A DNA stretch of 49,162 nt from Nemertoderma westbladi (lineage: Eukaryota > Xenacoelomorpha > Nemertodermatida > Nemertodermatidae). The notes beneath the pieces were generated by a model. That model did not search any database. It saw nothing but the letters and a program-made list of their open reading frames with translations, and was not told where the DNA came from. Made by a program: the position numbers and the translations under genes. Below, piece after piece: positions 10,535 through 22,589 of the stretch (position 1 is its first letter; every line of letters starts with the position of its first letter). The stretch covers positions 1-49,162 of the forward strand of contig JAUCBJ010005369.1 of NCBI GenBank assembly GCA_032718475.1, written 5' to 3'.

Positions 10535-10547
10535 GCTGTAATGCAGC
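10535..10547 (+). other. 3' stem-loop of the LINE, copy 1
   Basis: GCTGT-AAT-GCAGC lies just after the stop codon and before the (TAG)n tail. In copies 2 and 3 the same place reads GCTGC-AAT-GCAGC. The difference swaps a C-G pair for a U-G wobble, so pairing is kept. Such 3' hairpins are used by some LINE reverse transcriptases to recognise their RNA; that role is inferred here. Confidence 0.5.
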
Positions 10548-10667
10548 ATGCCGATCCTAGTAGTAGTAGTAGTAGTAGTGCAACAGCCAATGGTGGGTCA
10601 TGTGCGCCAGAGTAGATATGGGTGATAGGCCTCATATCTGACTCCATTGCGACACCCACCCTGTGGA

Positions 10668-13460
10668 ATGGCAAACCAGGGTGTGGTATTTGCCCCGAGA
10701 GCTGACTCGGCAAAAAAGCACCCCCCAACCCCCACTATGGATTACATTAGCAATGCGGAGGTCCGGCCACTAGAGGCCAGTAGAATTACCGGACACAATC
10801 GGCCTCACAGGCGTCAGTTAACTCCTGACCGGCTGCCTGTCTCACCCCCTACTGGAGAGAGAGCAGCCAACAATTCTTTGAGTCCCTTTCCTGATGACCT
10901 TTCTGGCCCAAACCCTGGGTCACCAGGAAGGCCAGATTGTGATGGGGAGAGGGATTCTGGAGTTGGAGGCTACTCTCATGTTCCACCCCGACCAACAAAG
11001 CCATTGGTGAACCTGAGGCAAGTCACAAGACTAGCCTCAGTAAACACCCTAACACTCGGGTCCCCAATGCGACAAGGTGAGCTGACTGCCTTGGCAGATA
11101 AGCTTTCTCTTAGCGCAGTGGGTGTTCAAGAGCACCGAATGCAGACTGGACAGACTGATGAGGTTCTGATTAAGGACATGGGGGGCGGTTGGCGACTCGC
11201 CCTTGCGTCAGCAGATGATAGTGGCAATGGTGGAATTGGACTATTGATGAATCCAACTGCACATGCAGCATTGGACAAAATAGACCAAATCTCTAACCGC
11301 ATCATCCGTTGCCACTTCTCATGTTCTGGAAGACTGGCTAAGAAGTTTCCTAAGGTGGTTCTGATTGTGTGCTACTCTCCAACTAGTGTTGCCCCTGTAG
11401 AGGAGGTGGAAAATTTCTACCACAATCTACAAGCAGCTACTGATGGAGTGGATCAGCATGCATTCTTAACATTCCTGGGTGACTTTAATGCAAGTCTGCA
11501 TCAATCACCTACATCGCCCTGGGTCTATAGCAATAGTGTTAACCGAAATTCTGTCCATCTTCAGGATTTTATCTCTGGAAATGGATTGTTTTCGGCTGGA
11601 ACCCAGTTCAAGAAGCGAACTGGAAAGCTATGGACTCATAGTGGACCCAGTGGTCATAAGTCCCAGATAGACCATATTCTGTTTCGTAGGAAATACAGGA
11701 GCTCTATACAAGACTGTAATGCATTTACACTTCGACCCTTCTCCAGTGATCACCGCCTCATTGTGGCCAAGGTAAGACTTAGTCTGCGTGCTAGCAGAAC
11801 AACGAAATCTGCCTTGCCGCGGCATGACTGGTCCTCTCTGTTGCAACAGCCAAGTGTGAGATCCAGCTTCACACTACAGCTGAGCAACAGGTATGAGGCT
11901 CTTGCCTCTGAAGCGGCAGATCACTGTGAGGGCTATACTGCCTTTACAGAAGCAGTTAAGTTAGCAGCTGCAGAAACAGTTCCTGTATACCCTCGAAACA
12001 GGAAAAGGGCCCCCTGGACTGACAACAAAATTCAGAAGTGCCGAAATGACCAACATAAGGCGCAGAAAGAGTCCCGACTCAAACAAACTACAGCGGCCAA
12101 GAATGCAGTTAAGGCTGCATCTAGGTCCCTGAACAGGCAGTACTCTGCTAATCTACAGGAGCTAATAAACCAACAGGTTGATGCCATCAATAATGCTGAC
12201 GACAGCAGGCAATCATCCCAGGCATGGAAATCGATCAATCTGCTTACTGGGAGGAAAAGCCAACCAACCACCAAGGTTAAGGCTGAATCACCAGCCGATC
12301 GCCTCAATGGTTGGAAAGCCCACTTTGAAAAGCTCCTCAATAATGACAGGGTATTGCCTGATAACTTTATAGAAGTAAAAGTGTCTGAGTCTGTACTCCC
12401 AGATATTCCCATTGGCGATATCTCCTTTGCAGAAGTGAAGGCTGCTGCAAAGAGCATTAAGACCAATCGTGCCAGTGGAGTAGATGGTGTTCCCCTTGAG
12501 GTCTTTAAAATACTGGAGTGTTTAAAGCTCATCTATCCCATCATAGTAGACATGTACCGAACAACAAGAGTCCCACAAGAAATGAAAACAAATAAGTTGG
12601 TGCCAGTTCCCAAGAAGGGCAACCTAACACTCTATGGTTCTTTTCGGGGAATCTCATTGATCTCGATTGCTGCAAAGCTATACAATAGGATTCTATTAAA
12701 TCGCATCAGGGATCCCATTGAGAGACTGCTCTGTGGAAATCAGAATGGGTTCCGTAAAGGTCGTGGGACCATGGAGCCCATTTTGGCACTTAGAAGGATA
12801 ATTGAAGAGTTATCAAAAAAGAAAGACAGGCATCTGGCTGTTATCTTTGTTGACTTCTTCAAGGCCTTTGATTCAGTCTCTTGCTCACGTATGTTCAGCA
12901 TACTTTCATTATATGGGATTCCTGATGAAATTATTGCAGCAATCAGATCAGTATACGATGGTTCGACAACATTTGTGTCTACTGTTGACGGTGACACAGA
13001 ACCATTTGAAGTGTTATGGGATGTCCTCCAAGGAGACACACTTGCACCATTCTTGTTCATTATTGTGGTTGACTATGTTCTACGCATGTCCTTAGATCAT
13101 TATAATGATGATGGGGTGATGATAACTCCACCTACTGGCTCCAGAAGTCGAGGAAATCCTGCCAAGTACCTAACTGATCTAGACTTTGCTGATGACTTAG
13201 GAGTACTCTCAGAATCAATAGAGGGATCCCAACGGCTCCTCAGCTCATTAGAACATGCTGCTTCTAGTGTTGGTCTTTTTATTAACTCCAGAAAGACCAA
13301 AATTCTGACAGTTAACTTTGAAAGTCCTCAGCAAGTCTCTGATCGAATGAGCATAAGCTCAAAGGATGGTATGCTTGAGCATGTGGACGACTTCTGTTAC
13401 CTGGGATCATGGATCCGGAAGTCAGGTGAGGACCTTCGAATACGTAAGGGAAAGGCATGG
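10668..13460 (+). pseudogene. RTE-like LINE ORF2: APE endonuclease and reverse transcriptase, interrupted
   Basis: The frame is open from the first ATG at 10668 (MANQGVVF) to the BEL insertion, about 930 codons. The N-terminal third is an APE-type endonuclease: SVNTLTL, VGVQEHRM (about residue 155), VCYSPTS, LGDFNA (about 270), SQIDHIL and SSDHRLI supply the usual metal-binding and catalytic residues. The RT follows: FRGISLISIAAKLYNR, NQNGFRKGRGT, FVDFFKAFDSV (motif A, about 727), LQGDTLAPFLF (motif B) and DLDFADDLGVL (catalytic box, FADD variant, about 840). The FRGISL style, very short 3' UTR and simple-repeat tail fit the RTE clade, which I infer rather than prove. The frame ends where the BEL LTR begins, so the last 180 residues are displaced to 29171. 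Confidence 0.88.
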
Positions 13461-13588
13461 TATAGAATTATATTCTCACAAATGCCGTGGATTTTCAAAA
13501 TTTTATTTTGTTCGAATTAACTTTGCTATAAAGATTACATTAAGTCCTCATTTGCATTTACCATATCTATTTGTATAACATTGTTCAA

Positions 13589-13662
13589 GTGGTTCAGTAG
13601 CTCAGTCGGTTAAGCGTTGGAAATTCGTGTAGTAGGTATCGAGTTCGAATCCTAGTAAGTGT
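13589..13662 (+). other. tRNA-like sequence in the 5' LTR
   Basis: TAGCTCAGTCGGTTAAGCG is a good match to an A box with D-arm, and GAGTTCGAATCC about 35 bases on matches a B box with T-loop. The anticodon and T stems pair poorly, so it is not a functional tRNA gene. It looks like a tRNA-derived (SINE-like) fragment captured in the LTR U3, which could in principle give RNA polymerase III initiation. The copy in the 3' LTR at 27446-27519 is the same. Confidence 0.6.
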
Positions 13663-13880
13663 GAATTATTTTTTGTGTTAAGTTTCAACTCATTTAAATT
13701 AACCGCTACGAATTAAATTGCATTTGCTCAAGGTAGATTAACCAATAGGATTGCAGTTATTAGATAGTAACCAATGTCGTGCAAGATACGTGTTCGCTGG
13801 ACCAATGGTTATCTTTAAAAACCTATTAGAACTCATAGAACAATCTAGATTTATCTCGATTGATTGCAGCACAAATTTGC

Positions 13881-13888
13881 TATAAAAG
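13881..13888 (+). promoter_or_regulatory. TATA box of the BEL LTR
   Basis: TATAAAAG with a plausible start about 25-30 bases downstream near TCATTAGTT (13901). It lies about 100 bases before the LTR poly(A) signal, which is the expected LTR order. It is repeated at 27738-27745 in the 3' LTR. Confidence 0.55.
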
Positions 13889-13986
13889 GTGCGATTTTGT
13901 TCATTAGTTATCTATACCTTTATTACCTTCGTTATACTTTAGATTCCTATCTTATCTTAGCATTGTTTATTGTATATTAGTTTTGT

Positions 13987-13992
13987 AATAAA
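13987..13992 (+). terminator. LTR poly(A) signal
   Basis: AATAAA followed within 30 bases by a T-rich stretch (CTGTTTTTTACTATG). The copy in the 3' LTR is at 27844-27849. Confidence 0.5.
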
Positions 13993-15331
13993 AGTTAGAA
14001 ATACTTGTTACATCTGTTTTTTACTATGTTTCACCACGGTGAACCCAACTGAGGGACAGATGGCTGGCTAAACATCGGACCGCGGCGATAGACGGGAACA
14101 TCAGAGGAATGTAGGAAGGAGACAACCCGCAATATCTATTCTTAAGTTATTCGCCCATCGCCTGAAAGGTTAGACAGCGTTCAATGCTTTGCTACCTAAG
14201 TGTAAGACCAAAGATCGAAGGTAGAGGTAGTGACACGCTGTGCGCTAAAAATCACATCTAGGGACCGTACTGTCTTAATTCAGAGAAAACCCGCAGTAGA
14301 CCTTCACATTCCTACGGGGGGAGAGGAGGAGATCAGGCAGAGAGATACTAGTACACAGATAGGACGCAGGCACACCGGTACAAGGCATACACATTGGTAG
14401 GGTGCAGCAAACTGTACGCCTAACTCTTGCTAAGTATAGGTGCGTTGGTGACTGTTTGTAGTACAACGGTGTCCATTGCATTTGAACTTGTAGGCTAGAA
14501 GGGTTACTGTGTTTTACCTGAATTGGGATTGTACCGTTCAGGCGGTAGGGCAGTTTACCACTAGGCGCAAATAAATTGAGGCTATTAGGGATACTAACAT
14601 CAACCGTGTCCCCGCCGACATTCTGTTAGGAAGTTGCCGTGCCCATCTAGGCAACCAAAATTCTAGATAGGAACGCCAGGCTAGCTATTTGTAACAGTAC
14701 GCCTACTGCAGTAAACTAACACATTTCTTCTTAGTATTAGGGACCTGGTAAATTAAATTGCCGAATTCTGGGCGTAGTATTAACCTTATGCCTGAATTTG
14801 AGTCCTGGAAATACACAAAAGGGGAAGGAGCCTTATCATTCGTGAGTATTGGACCTACAAGTTATAAAATTAGAATATCTGTAAAATGTACACTGGACCC
14901 AGTAATTATATATGTGAAGGATTAAAACTGATTTTGACCATCAGAATCAAGACACACACGCGTTAGAAATTATTTACACCTCAAAATATATAAAATAATT
15001 TTGTCCGTACTGCGCTTTGCCCGCTAGTTAGACCTTTCTGCACCTAGCTAGCATCTCTCTATCCCAACCATATAAATCACACCGCGGCAAAGTATACGAG
15101 CGCCTTTAGTCCGTCAGCCCGATTTTAGGATTCGCTGCGCGGGATTTTGTTTTATCGAAGTTTGTCCGTTCGTAGACTGCTTTCTGCCTCACCGGTTATA
15201 AGAGACCGATACTGCAATATATATTCGCTTACTTAGAGTTTATTGTTTTGGTGAGAAGGTCGGATTATGTTTTGATTCACAAACTTTATAGTAGGATATT
15301 GCAGGGTATTTTGTTACTGTCTCTTCAAATA

Positions 15332-16144
15332 GTAGGAATGTGTTTTATTGAACTACGGTTCAGTAGGACTAAAGTTATTTGAAAAATTTGTATTTTGAGG
15401 TAAAAATTTGTATTTGATTAGCTAAGTGCTAATTTTGAAATAAAAATTTGATTTGAACTGCATGTAAAATATTTGGAATTGAATACCGGTGTTTAAAAAA
15501 GGGTTTAAATACCATATTGTACCGGTACAAAATTTTTCGTAAAAGTAAAACCTAACTCTTTTGTTTTTCAGGATTCAGATCTCATTTCTAGACTGTAACG
15601 AGAGCAAGACCATGTTTAGCAAGTTTGGGAGATAGATAACTCAACAACTTTGGTTGGGAAAATCGCACTTCGTCCGCAACGCTGGAAACGGAAAGGTTCA
15701 CGTCCGGTTTGTATCTGGGAATCTGTTTTTCTGGAGAATCATTGGAGGGGGTGAGTTCGAAAAGTTGCATAAATCAGTTAGGCATTACCGTATTAGTTAA
15801 AATTATTGTGGGTTCCACTGTCTCAAGTATTTATGCATTCCGTACGATTTCTTTGTTTATTGCTGAATTAGTCCGTTAATTATTTGTATTTGATTTACTC
15901 TTTGATAACGTATATCGTTATCCGATTTATTTGTTATAAAATTGGCCGCCAGGCTAATTTTATTATATACTTACTCCGTGACATTTATTTGCTGTAAAAT
16001 TGGCCGCTAGGCTAATTTTATCCATCTGCTATAAAATCGGCCGGTAGGCTAATTTTATATGACTGTAATTAATACCGTTTTTGATGTAAAATACGGTAAG
16101 TTTGATACTTTGACACTCACTTTACTTGACTTACAACTACCAAA
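15332..16144 (+). promoter_or_regulatory. BEL leader between LTR and gag
   Basis: 813 bases, AT-rich, with no coding segment recognised. It contains a possible splice acceptor (CTTTTGTTTTTCAG ending at 15571) and three hairpins described separately. It ends at the gag ATG in context CAAAATGA. Confidence 0.5.
15936..16058 (+). repeat. Three near-identical hairpins in the BEL leader
   Basis: ATAAAATTGGCC / GGCTAATTTTAT with 4-nt loops occurs at 15936-15963 (loop GCCA), 15995-16020 (loop GCTA, one pair shorter) and 16031-16058 (loop GGTA, first arm ATAAAATCGGCC). The first two stems pair fully with one G-U; the third has one extra mismatch. The loops vary while the stems are kept. They end less than 90 bases before the gag start codon. 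Confidence 0.75.
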
Positions 16145-16471
16145 ATGAGTGACAAACAAGACTATACGAAGAATACACAAACCGACTATGACTCATGTGA
16201 CGCGGATAAGTCAGAAGCGGAAGAACCACAGGGGAAGACTCGTGAGCCTACCGAACCTACACCGTGCGCGTCACCAGTACATCCAACGGGAGTACCGGAT
16301 GCCGTAGTACGAGGCGATGGCAGGACTGAGGATTTTCTAACAGTCCCGCAACCTAGACATAGGGAAACGGACATGGTAAGTTCAGTAGGAAGCCAGGAGA
16401 GCGTGGTTAGAAGCGTCGGGGATACATGGCGCATATTACCAGGAGTATTGGAGAAGGCCAACGCATATTAG
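16145..16471 (+). pseudogene. BEL gag, N-terminal part
   Basis: Starts with ATG at 16145 (MSDKQDYTKN) in a favourable context after the leader. It is hydrophilic and acidic, with no recognised domain. The frame ends at TAG 16469-16471, while coding continues in the next frame from about 16426. The region downstream of 18560 is again in this first frame, so the ancestral gag-pol was probably one continuous reading frame. Confidence 0.55.
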
Positions 16472-18567
16472 ACGAGTTGACCGCTCCGATGTCTCAGTTC
16501 GAGTTCTACACCCTACAGGTTAGAGTACAGAGTAAAGTACATAAGTCTGTAGATAATCTAATTGGTCTACAAGATCTAGCTAGACAGAGACAGGATATGG
16601 ACACACAGTTTAGAATCCTCGAGAAATTAATGATCGCTAGGGAGAAACTGATTCAGTTTAAGACGACCGTTAGACAGATACAACAGGAACAAGCGGACCA
16701 GTTATTAGGTGAGTCGGTTTCCGACGAGTTGTTACAGCCCGAGGAAGAACAGGAACTGTACTGACTGGATGGACAATTGAAACATCTGACGGATCACTTA
16801 CGTATGTGCGGCGAAGACGTCGGCGATTTGGAAACCGTGCCGGAATATACGAGGGAAACTTCACCCGTACAAATCGAACCGGCACCGGGAATACTGGACC
16901 AATCATTAGTGAGTATTCGCAGCGAAATTGGCGAGGTAAGTATAGTGACGTCAGAAATTTCTCAACAGCAACAACAGTACTATAGACAACAACGAGAAAT
17001 AGAGGAACAAACTCAACTGCTGACGGTACAAGCGGCAGTAGAGGAAGAGAAACTACGCGTCGCAAATGTTGCGAGGATCTCTCATTTGCAAGAAGCAGCC
17101 GAACTGGAAGCAGCTGAGATGGAAAGGTTAGAGCTAGAAATAGCACAGCGAACAGCGGCAGCTGAGTTAGCGCAACAAGCGGCAGCAGCTGAGTTTGAAC
17201 GACAAGCGGCAGCAGCTGATTTGGAGCGACGAGCAGCAGAATTGGAAGAACACAAGCGAGTTTCGGAAGCAAGAGCTGAGATGAAGAAACGGCAAATAAA
17301 GACTCAATCAGCTATACGACTAGCGGAGTTCGAGGCGCAACAACAACAGACGGAACAACGCGAGAAGGAAGTTAAACTTCATTTCGAACTCGAAAAGAAG
17401 GCGAGGGAATTAGCCAACGCTAAGGAAGATCTGTATATACTAGCCCGCGATCGATCGATGAGATCTCGAGACGGACACGATCTAGACCGGATAGAGGTAA
17501 GACATCGTCCAATTCAGGAACGAATGAAGGAAGGAAGCGTAGGAGCACCTGAGCGAGAACAGGAATTGGTTAAAGACTTATGTCAACGATTTCCGCAAGT
17601 AACTCCGATGTTCGCACCAATTACGAATAAAGGACCTGTTTCGATTGCTGGTAGTAGCAGTATATCTCCTATACACGACGCAACGGAACACAGGTATGTT
17701 ATTCCGGACAAGTTTGTACCGCCAAGAGCAACGTCATCGCCTATTCCGAGAGTCAAGGTAAGTAACCCACCGATTACAGATCGTAGTAGTTTATTAGTTG
17801 GACCTACATTAATGACGACTAAACAGGTGAGTCAACCTTCGACACCTAAACATGTGACACACTACGCAAACCCAATCATATTCAGGCCTTCAAGGCCGTT
17901 AGACTCAAACACCATACGACCACAAATCCAGTTTACATCGCAATCTACGACTTCGAGGAAGACCTGCGAGCCTACCGAACAACGGAGACCAGTGGATACG
18001 CGACTGCTTAACCAGTTTACATCGCAATCTACGACTTCGAGGAAGACCTGCGAGCCTACCGAACAACGGAAACCAGTAGACGATGTTTCGAAACGGAATG
18101 TTAGAATTCGGACAACCCAACGGACGCAAGCACGTCGGCCACCGTATCCAGGTGATAGTAGTACTTCAAGCGAATCGGATTACCCGGAACGCGAGGTGTT
18201 TAGAACAGGAGCGGCCGATGAATGCAAACGTGAGCGTTCAACAAATTCCTTTATAGACAATCCTCCACAAAATACACCAACACAGAAAGCGTTACAACCA
18301 ACGGACGCGATCAGTACACAACAATTCGCCGACATTTTGAGACCAGTTGTTAACAAGTTGGCTCAGATCGAGGAACGCTTGGAGGAAGTTCAAACGGATA
18401 GTTCGCGAAACACCGAATTCGAACACAATAGAAATCCGAAAGCGCCGCAAAGAGCGATACCTTCAAGAAACACCTCGTATCAAAGAAAAGCGCCAAGACG
18501 GGAGAACATCAACCTCGATTGCCAACCAAGGACGCGAAACTTTGAACGTAGCCGAGGAGATAGCTAA
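16426..18567 (+). pseudogene. BEL gag, central coiled-coil part, frameshifted
   Basis: Retrotransposon gag segment in a frame shifted relative to both the N-terminal gag and pol. It is broken once by TGA at 16762-16764, after which the same frame continues (16765-18567). Residues coded at about 17000-17450 form a long Glu/Gln/Ala-rich coiled coil typical of assembly-prone gag proteins. At 17928-18079 a 28-residue unit containing QFTSQSTTSRKTCEPTEQR is present twice in tandem (84-bp offset). The frame closes at 18567, where the gag domain continues in the pol frame. The two shifts and the stop mark this copy as decayed; programmed frameshifting is possible but not needed. Confidence 0.7.
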
Positions 18568-21500
18568 ATTCGCAGCCAGACAAGGACTACCGGTGCAACA
18601 ACCACCTAAGTTTTCCGGTAACTCTAAACATTGGCACACGTTCGTAGACTACATCGAATCTCAAATTGCGGCGTGCGCTTTTACATCAAGGGAAAAGTTC
18701 AACTATCTGCTTCAAACCTTGACGGGAGAACCCAAACGCTTAGCGGAGACTTTCGTTGGTGTACCAGATGCCTTCGAGTTAGCATACAATCGCTTAACTT
18801 CAATCTACGGAGGTACAGTCAGCATGGCCAAGTCAGTGATAGAGGAACTCTGTAAGGGGGGGGGGGGGGCTATTACTAAACCCGTCGACTTACTAAAACT
18901 AGCTGACGAAATTAAGAACGCTATCACTACATTAAGATCTATTGGACAACTCGATTACGGGAACACCCCTACAGTCCTATTAAAAATCATAGGAAGACTC
19001 AACCATCGACTTCGTCGGGAGTGGAGGAAGATCGAATACCAGCCGGAAGAAAGGGGTGGATTTTTGAAATTAGAGGATGTGTACCTATTAATATCCAGGG
19101 AAGCGGTGGTGGAGACCCGATCCAACTACACCGACCAACACATTGTAGCAGAAGGAATCACCTTACCATCCTCAAACCGACAAAAACCCCAGACAACATC
19201 CACCAAGACGGCCACTTACGCCACACCGACAGAAACCCGACAATTTTCGGACGGTAGTAAAGTATCCGCACCTATTGGGATCAAACAGACCAGACAGCAA
19301 CTGAGTGCAGACTTTAGCGGTTGCCAATACTGCGAGCAGTTAGGCAAGCGGCATACCAGTCACAAGTTAAGAGGTTGTCGGCTGTTTCGCGAGTTAAACT
19401 CGGAAGAACGAAGACTACAGATACGGCCATTGGATTCTTGTTGGCGGTGTACTCAACACGGACACATCCGCAAAGATTGCCCAAATACGGACACCTGTCC
19501 ATCCTGTGGACGCAACCATGACGGTTTGCTCCATACCGACAGTCATACGCCGACAAAACGCTTCACTAGGGAACACCCAGAAGCAGCAGCAAAATGTAAT
19601 ACAGCATATAAGAATCGAGAATCGAGAACAACTCCAACTTTCGTGACACATATTCGGGATTGTTTCCCGGAGCAGTCTGGGTCTTCTGATGAGGAAACCG
19701 AGGACGACGACATATACTCAGATGGAGACGAACAACCATCGATTGCGCTTCTGATGCCTGACCAACTAAAAGGTTTTAGCGTAATTCCTGTCAAGATTAC
19801 TGGCACAAAAGGGAGCAAACGAATCTACGCTATCCTGGATTCAGCCTCATCTCACAGCTATGTGGATGAGAAGGTAGCTGATGTCGTGACGGATCTCCGA
19901 CAAGGTAAGAACGTCAAATACACTGTAAGTAGTATGCATGGACAACGTGCAATACCAGTGACACGAGTTAAGTTGAACTTAGACACTCTTCTTCCGAAAT
20001 CGCAACATAGCGAAAAGGAGAGGTCTTTGTTACCCTTTAAGGATTTAACCTTTGCAGCCACCAAGGACTTTAGTAACCTACTGGGTCCAGTGCCAGAACA
20101 ATCCTTAGAGGACTGTAAGTATTTCAGACACCTTGGTGTACCTGAATGTCCTGTTAACTATAGATCAGTAGCAATGCTGATCGGGACAGATCAATTCAAC
20201 TTACATCAAGTGTGGGAAACCAGACCATCGGTAGTCGTAGCAGGAAATGCATACGCCTGTCGAACTCCGATAGGTTGGTATACTCGAGCGCCTGTGCGCA
20301 CACTAGATATAAGTGATGAGGAAGACGATGTACAAAGTACATGTAGTTTATTAACTACAACTACAACTTCAACTCATTCTTTTTCACACGACAAGGACTA
20401 TACTACACTACGTTCGACAAAACACGACAACGTTAGAAGTACGATGTGTGTAGAGAGTACGATAAGTCACAAAGAGCAGCCAATCCACAAGGTTAGTGTA
20501 GAGATTGAGAAGGAGCGGAGTCAGGCAGAGGTTCCATCAACGACAGATGATAACGCCGGAAGGCTTGCAAGTCTACCTCAACCAATAACCTCAATAACGC
20601 CCGTCGACGAAGACGCGTTAAGAAATCATCAAGTGGAACAAGCCGCGCGAGACAAAGAATTAACAGAAAAAACTATCAGATGGTTGGAACAAGATACAGC
20701 CGAACCTGGTAGTTACGAACCATGTATGTCGGAACAAGAGAAACAATCTTTAAAGATCATGAAAGATACTATCCGCCAGACGAAAGACGGACATTATGAG
20801 GTAGGGATGCTATGGCGTAACCAACGTCCTAAACTTATAAATAATTATCCGCTAGCCTTAAGACGTTTAAACTCAATACGACAACGTTTATTAAAGGACG
20901 AGAAAGCCCATCTGCAGTATAATACTCAGATGGAGACGTATTTGACAAAAGGGTACGCTATCAGAATGACTAACCCAGAGATTGTGACAGACCAGACATA
21001 CTACTTGCCACATCACTACATGAGACACCCCGACAAACCTGATAAAGTACGCGTAGTTAATGACTGCACGGCTCTGTTTGAGAGAATGTCTCTCAATAGT
21101 GAGTTGATGGATGGACCAAACATGAATAATTATCTCATGGGGGTGATTATGCGCTTCCGTCAGCGCCAAGTAGCATTTACTTGTGACGTAGAAGCGATGT
21201 TTCACCAAGTACGAGCGTTAGAGCGAGACAGAGACAGTTTGAGGTTCCTCTGGTACCCAGATGGAGACTTAAGTCAACCACCGGCGACTTACCAAATGCA
21301 AGTTCGCGTATTCGGTGCCAGGGACAGCCCAAACTGCACTATGTACGCCCTAAAGCAAACCGCTAGGGATCAGAAACATAAATATGACCCAGAGGTAATC
21401 CAGATCGTAGAACGAGATTTTTATGTAGACGATGGATTACAAAGTTGTGACACAGTAGAACGTGCTATAACAGTAGCACATCAATTACGGGACTGTTTAG

Positions 21501-22589
21501 CAGGCGGAGGTTTTAACCTCACCAAGTTTGCCTCAAACAGTGCCGAATTAGTAAATTCATTCGAAACGACTGAACGTGGGGGTGGTGACATTGACTTAGA
21601 GTTTGAACCACTACCGACGACAAAGGTGTTGGGACTATTTTGGGACCCGAACACAGATAAGTTTCGAGTGAAAGTAAGACTGGACGCTCAAGGGGATTCT
21701 CTGACAAAGAGGTCTTGGTTGTCGAAACTAAGCAGACTGTTCGATCCATTAGGTTTCATCAGCCCAATAATACTGCAAGCAAGAATATATATGCGCAGTA
21801 TTTGGAAAGATGGACTGACATGGGACGAACCGATCTCATCCGAACAAGTAGACTTATGGAAGACTTGGGAGGCGCAATTATCTTCGCTAGAGGATTATTC
21901 CATACCCCGGGTGTACTTTCCATTACAGACGACATTTCCTGACAACTTAGAATTACATTGTTTTTCCGACGCCAGTGACAACGGCTTTGGAGTGACAGCG
22001 TATTTGCGCAGACAAGTAGATTCAGATGAGTTTGATGTTTCGCTCATTACTTCTAAGGCTAAGACCATGCCTACTAAGTATATGACGACACCACGCGCTG
22101 AGCTACAAGCCACAACTCTGTCAACGACAATTGTAAACCTCATACAGACTGAACTACAATCAAGTTTACAGATATTTTATTGGACTGACGCGACGTTAGT
22201 TTTATTTTATATAAACAACGACACACTTGAATTCAAGACATTTGTAGCTAACCGTCGTGCAGAAATTCTAGACCGTTCAATAAAGGAAGATTGGCGACAT
22301 TGTCCCGGACCACAAAATCCAGCTGATATTGCGTCGCGAGGAATGATGCCTGAGGAATTCTGTAAACCGGAAAACAAGGAATTTTGGCAACACGGACCAC
22401 AATTCTTACAAAGAGCAACACAACATTGGCCGCCACTATATGATAACAAGTCTAATACTATTCCTAAGGACGCCGAAATTAAAAAACCAAAGAAAGGTAA
22501 AGCAAAGAAAAAGACAACGGCGAAACTTAAGAAGAAATCAAAGGCGAAATGGAAGAATATAACTCACAAAATTAAGGCAGGAAGACTTG

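Larger units (their letters stand above)
9613..10578 (+). mobile_element. RTE-like LINE copy 1, internally deleted
   Basis: The satellite stops at 9612 and a new sequence begins TAGTCAGGTCAGG. Bases 9613 to about 9945 match nothing else here and look like a 5' region. From about 9946 (CCTGGGATCATGGATCC) the sequence matches the 3' part of the RTE-like LINE also present at 10579-13460/29171-29722 and 39444-40924. The endonuclease and most of the RT are absent, so this is an internal deletion derivative. It ends with a very short 3' UTR and a (TAG)n tail (about 10557-10578), directly followed by the start of copy 2. Confidence 0.75.
13461..15331 (+). repeat. BEL element 5' LTR (1871 bp)
   Basis: Begins TATAGAATTATATTC right after CATGG and ends TCTCTTCAAATA, the same bases that precede CATGG at the 3' LTR. 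The ends are TAT...ATA rather than the usual TG...CA. A TATA box (13881) and poly(A) signal (13987) imply U3 of about 450 bp, a short R and an unusually long U5 of about 1.3 kb. The sequence after the LTR (GTAGGAATGTG) does not start with the TGG typical of a tRNA primer-binding site. Confidence 0.85.

Noticed and set aside
11628-13300. Minus-strand frames antisense to the LINE ORF
   Set aside because: They are shadows of the RT/endonuclease frame and repeat identically in the duplicate at 25485-27157.
13589-13662. Functional tRNA gene
   Set aside because: A and B boxes are good, but the anticodon and T stems do not pair well and it lies inside an LTR; kept as a tRNA-like fragment.
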